Source: Ruminococcaceae bacterium UBA1417
GTDB taxonomy: Bacteria; Bacillota; Clostridia; Oscillospirales; Acutalibacteraceae
Reading direction: 5' to 3'
Assembly (NCBI GenBank): GCA_002305575.1
Contig: DBPP01000033.1
Span: forward strand, 50,184 to 59,432
Length of the DNA: 9,249 bases
A program made the translations under genes and the position numbers. The notes under the pieces were generated by a model, which ran no database searches, was not told the DNA's origin, and was given only the letters and a program-made list of their open reading frames with translations. Below are positions 6,306-9,249 of the stretch, in pieces; the first letter of the stretch is position 1, and every line of letters starts with the position of its first letter.

Positions 6306-6956
6306 ATGAAACAGAGCGTTTTGCGGAAGGTGTGCGCCCTCTTATGCGGCGCGGCGATGGTGTGCAGCCTGGCGGCCTGCACGCAGACGTCCGATGCGTC
6401 CACCGATTCGCCGTCTTCCGAAACCACGTCGGCATCGTCGGCCACGCCGACTCCAGCGCCCGAGGTCACGCCGACGCCGGCTCCGGAAAGCGGCGGCGAG
6501 CCGACTCCGGCGCCCGAGGACGCTTCGGCCTCCGGCGATGAACACACCAGCGTGCTGCCCGCGCCGGAAACCGGCAGCGATGCGTTCCGCGCGGCATTTG
6601 AGGAAAACCCGATTGACGCGCAGTACGCCGAAGATCTCGAGCTGGCGGCGTCGGTGGCGGCGATCATTGCGGCGAGCAACACGGCTTCCGAAAGCTGGCA
6701 GGCGCAGATCGATTCGGTCTACAAGCAGATTCTCGAGCGCGGCGACGACGAGACGGTCGAGCAGGTCAAGGAGACGCAGTCGCAGTGGATCAACAAACAG
6801 AGCGACGCTTTGCAGGAGATCCGCAACGCGGTCAGCGAGGACGACTCGATGGCGGCCGTCACAGTGGCGGAAAACATCATGCTGTATTACCGCAGCCACG
6901 CGATCGACCTGTGCGCGATCCTGTACGATATCGACGGTCAGCTGGTGTTCGGCTGA
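6306..6956 (+). CDS. Lipoprotein with low-complexity linker and LprI/DUF1311-like helical domain
   Basis: This 216-residue protein starts with a type II signal peptide: MKQSVLRK, then a hydrophobic stretch, then lipobox L22-A23-A24-C25. Cleavage before Cys25 would anchor it to the outer face of the membrane. Residues ~26-92 are a Ser/Thr/Pro/Glu/Ala-rich linker with PTPAPE-type repeats, like the wall-spanning spacers of other Gram-positive lipoproteins. Residues ~100-210 are predicted helical; WQAQIDSVYKQILER...VKETQSQWINKQSDALQEIR resembles the DUF1311/LprI fold (VYkqll...Q..W...rd), a family named for a lysozyme inhibitor. That assignment is tentative and the function is unknown. The ATG at 6306 is preferred to that at 6297 because the latter overlaps the ribosome site GGAGAAAGG. 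I found no convincing promoter in the 185-nt divergent gap; a lone CATAAT lies at 6265-6270. Confidence 0.85.
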   Translation: MKQSVLRKVCALLCGAAMVCSLAACTQTSDASTDSPSSETTSASSATPTPAPEVTPTPAPESGGEPTPAPEDASASGDEHTSVLPAPETGSDAFRAAFEENPIDAQYAEDLELAASVAAIIAASNTASESWQAQIDSVYKQILERGDDETVEQVKETQSQWINKQSDALQEIRNAVSEDDSMAAVTVAENIMLYYRSHAIDLCAILYDIDGQLVFG

Positions 6957-7018
6957 TGCGGTGCGGCTGAGTATGCCGTAAAAAGTTTTATGCAGCCATA
7001 GGGAGGAGATGCAGGTCG

Positions 7019-7228
7019 ATGAAAACCTGTTTGCGCTGTCAAACCATGATGGTCGAGGGCTGTGCACTCACCGTCGAAAGCGCCCGTTTTCCGGTCGCGG
7101 TGGCACAGGAGGATTTCCGGGGCAAAAAGGTCGGACGGCTGGTCTGCGCCGTCTGCCCACAGTGCGGCTATGTGGAGCTGCAGCTTGCCGATATTTCCAA
7201 CGAGCAGGTGCAGAAAAAACTCCAATAA
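7019..7228 (+). CDS. Small zinc-ribbon protein of unknown function
   Basis: This 69-residue protein carries two cysteine pairs, C4-x-x-C7 and C46-x-x-C49 (CPQCGYVEL), the layout of a single zinc ribbon with a ~38-residue insertion between knuckles. Two further cysteines (C15, C43) are present. Such small proteins are often annotated as nucleic-acid-binding, but nothing here proves that. GGAGGAG at 7002-7008 precedes the ATG by 10 nt, slightly long but clear. It lies 62 nt after the lipoprotein gene on the same strand with no obvious terminator between, so co-transcription is possible. An overlapping frame from 7009 is rejected because it has no recognisable motif and the zinc-ribbon frame has. 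Confidence 0.8.
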   Translation: MKTCLRCQTMMVEGCALTVESARFPVAVAQEDFRGKKVGRLVCAVCPQCGYVELQLADISNEQVQKKLQ

Positions 7229-7238
7229 AACGAGAAGT

Positions 7239-7260
7239 AGCCGCAAAATATGTGGTTTTT
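7239..7260 (+). terminator. Possible weak terminator of the zinc-ribbon gene
   Basis: CCGCA (7241-7245) can pair with TGTGG (7251-7255) around a 5-nt loop, with one G-U pair, followed by TTTTT (7256-7260). The stem is short, so this is tentative; the stronger hairpin at 7295-7322 may stop any read-through. Confidence 0.4.
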
Positions 7261-7289
7261 GCTTTTGCTTTCGAAAAATCTTCATGAAG

Positions 7290-7322
7290 AAAAAACGAGC
7301 GTCCCGAAACCGGGACGCTCGT
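7290..7322 (-). terminator. Intrinsic terminator of the isomerase gene
   Basis: ACGAGCGTCCCG (7295-7306) pairs perfectly with CGGGACGCTCGT (7311-7322) around a 4-nt loop. On the - strand it is followed by TTTTTCTTC, 14 nt after the isomerase stop. On the + strand the tail CCTATTTTT is weaker but may also serve the rightward genes. Confidence 0.92.
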
Positions 7323-7336
7323 CCTATTTTTACAGC

Positions 7337-8818
7337 TTACTTATTGAACGGATTCTCCGTCGGGTACGGCAGGGACTTCGGCTGGTTGTAGCCGATGTCG
7401 GTGACGCCGAGGTACTTGAAGACCTCGAAGAGCGCCTTGCCGAAGTGACCGAACGCCACCGCGCCGTGGTGCGGATAGTTCTTCTCGATCAGCACGTGGC
7501 GGTAGAAGCGGCCCATCTCCGGGATCGCAAACACGCCGATGGCGCCGAAGGACTTCGTCGGCACGTTCAGAACCTCGCCCTCTGCGACGTACGCGCGCAG
7601 CTGGGTGTCAGCCGTGCTCTGCAGACGGAAGAACGTGATGTCGCCCGGGACGATATCGCCTTCGAGCGTACCCTGCGTAACTTCCTCAGGCAGGCTGCGC
7701 GCCATGATCTTCTGGTACTTCATCGAGCAGAACGCCAGCTTCTTCGAGCAGGTGTTGCCGCAGTGGAAGCCCATGAAGGTGTCCTTATGCGTGTACGGGG
7801 TCTTGTCCTTGATTTCCGCGTTGAACATGTCCGCCGGCACCGTGTTGTTGATGTCGAGCAGCGTGACGGCGTCGAGGCTGACGCACGTGCCGATGAACTC
7901 GGACAGCGCGCCGTAGATGTCGACCTCACAGGAAACCGGGATGCCCATGCCGGTCAGACGGCTGTTGACATAGCACGGCACAAAGCCGAACTGCGTCTGA
8001 AACGCCGGCCAGCACTTGCCCGCGATCGCGACGTATTCGCGGTAGCCGCGGTGGTCCTCGACCCAGTCGAGCAGCGTGATTTCATACTGCGCGAGCTTCG
8101 GCAGAATTTCGGGCTTCATGTTGCCCGCGCCGAGCTCCTTCTCCATGTCGGCGACGACCTTCGGGATACGCGGGTCGTTCGCATGCTTGTTGTAGGCTTC
8201 AAACAGGTCGAGCTCGGAATTTTCCTCGATCTCGACGCCGAGGTCGTAAAGCGGCTTGATCGGCGCGTTGCAGGCGAGGAAGTTCAGCGGGCGCGGGCCG
8301 AAGCTGATAATCTTCAGGCTCTTGAGGCCGACGATCGTCCGCGCAATCGGGACGAACTCGTGGATCATGTCGGCGCATTCTTCCGCCGTGCCGACCGGAT
8401 ACTCCGGAATGTACGCCTTCACGCCGCGGAGCTTCAGATTGTAGCTCGCGTTGAGCATGCCGCAGTATGCGTCGCCGCGACCGTCCATCAGGTCGTCTGC
8501 GGACTCTTCCGCCGCCGCGACAAACATGACCGGGCCGTCAAAGTGCTTGGCGAGCAGCGTCTCGGAAATTTCCGGGCCGAAGTTGCCGAGGTACACAACG
8601 AGCGCGTTGCAGCCGGCATTCTTCACGTCCTCAAGCGCCTGCACCATGTGGATCTCGCTCTCCACGATGCAAATCGGACATTCGTAAATTTCGGTGGCGC
8701 CGTACTTTTCTGTATAGGCCTGCATCAGCGCCTTTCTGCGGTTGACCGAAAGGGTTTCCGGGAAGCAGTCGCGGCTGACCGCAACGACGCCGATTTTGAC
8801 CTGCGGGATGTTGTTCAT
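7337..8818 (-). CDS. L-fucose/L-arabinose isomerase family protein (COG2407 type)
   Basis: This 493-residue cytoplasmic protein belongs to the FucI/AraA-like ketol-isomerases, which interconvert an aldose and a ketose using a divalent metal. It begins MNNIPQVKIGVVAVSRDCFP, the Rossmann-like N-terminal domain of the family. The middle includes GKCWPAFQTQFGFVPCYVNS (268-287) and the C-terminal domain follows. Probable metal ligands are Glu298 (SCEVD) and Asp322 (LLDIN). Their 24-residue spacing equals that recalled for E. coli FucI Glu337/Asp361, with His450 or His451 as the likely third ligand. It is shorter than E. coli FucI (about 590 residues), as usual for this clostridial branch. The substrate is unsettled: L-fucose, D-arabinose or L-arabinose. 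AAGGAGG (8827-8833) is 8 nt before the ATG. It stands alone with its own promoter, operator-like site and terminator; no sugar kinase or transporter is in the window. Confidence 0.9.
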   Translation of the reverse strand: MNNIPQVKIGVVAVSRDCFPETLSVNRRKALMQAYTEKYGATEIYECPICIVESEIHMVQALEDVKNAGCNALVVYLGNFGPEISETLLAKHFDGPVMFVAAAEESADDLMDGRGDAYCGMLNASYNLKLRGVKAYIPEYPVGTAEECADMIHEFVPIARTIVGLKSLKIISFGPRPLNFLACNAPIKPLYDLGVEIEENSELDLFEAYNKHANDPRIPKVVADMEKELGAGNMKPEILPKLAQYEITLLDWVEDHRGYREYVAIAGKCWPAFQTQFGFVPCYVNSRLTGMGIPVSCEVDIYGALSEFIGTCVSLDAVTLLDINNTVPADMFNAEIKDKTPYTHKDTFMGFHCGNTCSKKLAFCSMKYQKIMARSLPEEVTQGTLEGDIVPGDITFFRLQSTADTQLRAYVAEGEVLNVPTKSFGAIGVFAIPEMGRFYRHVLIEKNYPHHGAVAFGHFGKALFEVFKYLGVTDIGYNQPKSLPYPTENPFNK

Positions 8819-8876
8819 GTCAAATTCCTCCTTAAAAAAATGTATGCAAGGTTGAAATTTTACAAATCGCTGCACA

Positions 8877-8892
8877 AATTGTATGTACAACT
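8877..8892 (-). promoter_or_regulatory. AraR-like operator downstream of the isomerase transcription start
   Basis: On the - strand AGTTGTACATACAATT matches 13 of 16 positions of the B. subtilis AraR box as I remember it (ATTTGTACGTACAAAT). The half-sites TTGTA/TACAA are intact. It lies at about +5 to +20 from the predicted start near 8897, a position suited to repression. The regulator is not in the window. Confidence 0.6.
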
Positions 8893-8903
8893 CACTTATC
8901 ATT

Positions 8904-8932
8904 ATTGTAGCGCATTTACAGGGAAAAATCAA
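8904..8932 (-). promoter_or_regulatory. Sigma-A promoter of the isomerase gene
   Basis: On the - strand, -35 TTGATT (8932-8927), 17-bp spacer, -10 TACAAT (8909-8904). Predicted start near 8897 leaves a 5' leader of about 79 nt that contains the AraR-like box. Confidence 0.8.
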
Positions 8933-8955
8933 CCGTTTGCGAAATGAAATGTTTC

Positions 8956-9249
8956 GCCGCCGGCAGCGCCCGCCGTGCGCGACCGCCGGGCTATTTTCCT
9001 ACACCAAACAAAGCGCGTGCAAGCACGCGCACCCTGCGAAACCGCAGGGGTACGTTGCCGCCGGGAGCGCCCGCCGTGCGCGACCACCGGGCCGTTTTCC
9101 TACACCGAACAAAGCGCGTGCAAGCACGCACACCCCGCGAAATCGGTGCGGCACGTTGCCGCCGGGAGCGCCCGCCGTGCGCGACCACCGGGCCATTTTC
9201 CTACACCGAACAAAGCCCGTGCAAGCACGCGCACCCCGCGAAATCGGTG
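8956..9249 (-). repeat. Tandem array B of a 101-bp GC-rich repeat, running off the window end
   Basis: Units are at 8956-9056, 9057-9157 and 9158-9249 (cut by the window edge), with an exact 101-bp period. Read on the - strand each has CGGCAACGT near its start, a GCGTGCTTGCACGCGC-type hairpin block, CTTTGTTCGGTGTAGGAAAA, GGTGGTCGCG, and a CCCGGCGGC end. The block order and spacing match array A, at roughly 70% identity by eye. The 101-bp period shifts the reading frame in each unit, and no ribosome site is seen, so open frames across it are unlikely to be genes. Its near edge lies 23 bp upstream of the isomerase -35. Confidence 0.9.

Noticed and set aside
8906..8920. Catabolite-response-element-like palindrome between -35 and -10 of the isomerase promoter
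   Set aside because: TGTAGCGCATTTACA has TGTA/TACA arms but the centre spacing does not fit the 14-bp cre consensus.
7250..8947. 565-codon open frame on + strand opposite the isomerase
   Set aside because: It is the antisense of a well-recognised gene with ribosome site, promoter and terminator; its translation is Arg/Val/Ala/Asp-rich without motifs, as expected of a GC-rich shadow frame.

Overview
The window looks like chromosome of a GC-rich member of the Bacillota, most likely a clostridial gut-type anaerobe (Oscillospirales-like). The clues are strong AGGAGG-type ribosome sites, consensus sigma-A promoters, a Firmicutes-type CarD protein, a lipobox lipoprotein and a COG2407-type sugar isomerase. 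The lineage is inferred from style and cannot be proved from this sequence alone.

Layout. Positions 1-2205 (+) hold the 3' part of gyrA, closed by a strong intrinsic terminator. A small cupin (2258-2617, +) starts 17 nt after that terminator's T-tract, followed by an AT-richer all-alpha NTP pyrophosphatase (2668-2973, +). A long bidirectional terminator (3007-3049) separates these from a leftward block: an ACT-ACT-metallo-beta-lactamase fusion (4488-3061, -), a CarD-family RNA polymerase-binding regulator (5092-4571, -) with a strong promoter and an unusual leader hairpin, a tandem array of ~100-bp repeats (5224-5557), and a NUDIX ADP-ribose pyrophosphatase (6120-5575, -). Transcribed divergently from the NUDIX gene are a lipoprotein with an LprI/DUF1311-like C-terminal domain (6306-6956, +) and a small zinc-ribbon protein (7019-7228, +). 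These face an L-fucose/L-arabinose isomerase-family gene (8818-7337, -). That gene has a good sigma-A promoter, an AraR-like operator just downstream of the predicted transcription start, and a second ~100-bp repeat array (8956 to the window end) just upstream.

Most genes are housekeeping or metabolic: DNA supercoiling, two NTP/ADP-ribose clean-up enzymes, sugar isomerisation and transcription control. No defence locus, prophage or insertion sequence is visible.

The most unusual content is non-coding. The two arrays, about 3.4 kb apart and in opposite orientation, are diverged versions of one ~100-bp repeat family. They share short hairpin-forming blocks, and each stops about 20 bp upstream of the -35 element of a leftward promoter. 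The second point of interest is the control region of carD, with a consensus promoter, a 13-bp palindrome over the start site and a 14-bp perfect inverted repeat in the leader. Its palindrome shares half-sites with the operator at the isomerase promoter.
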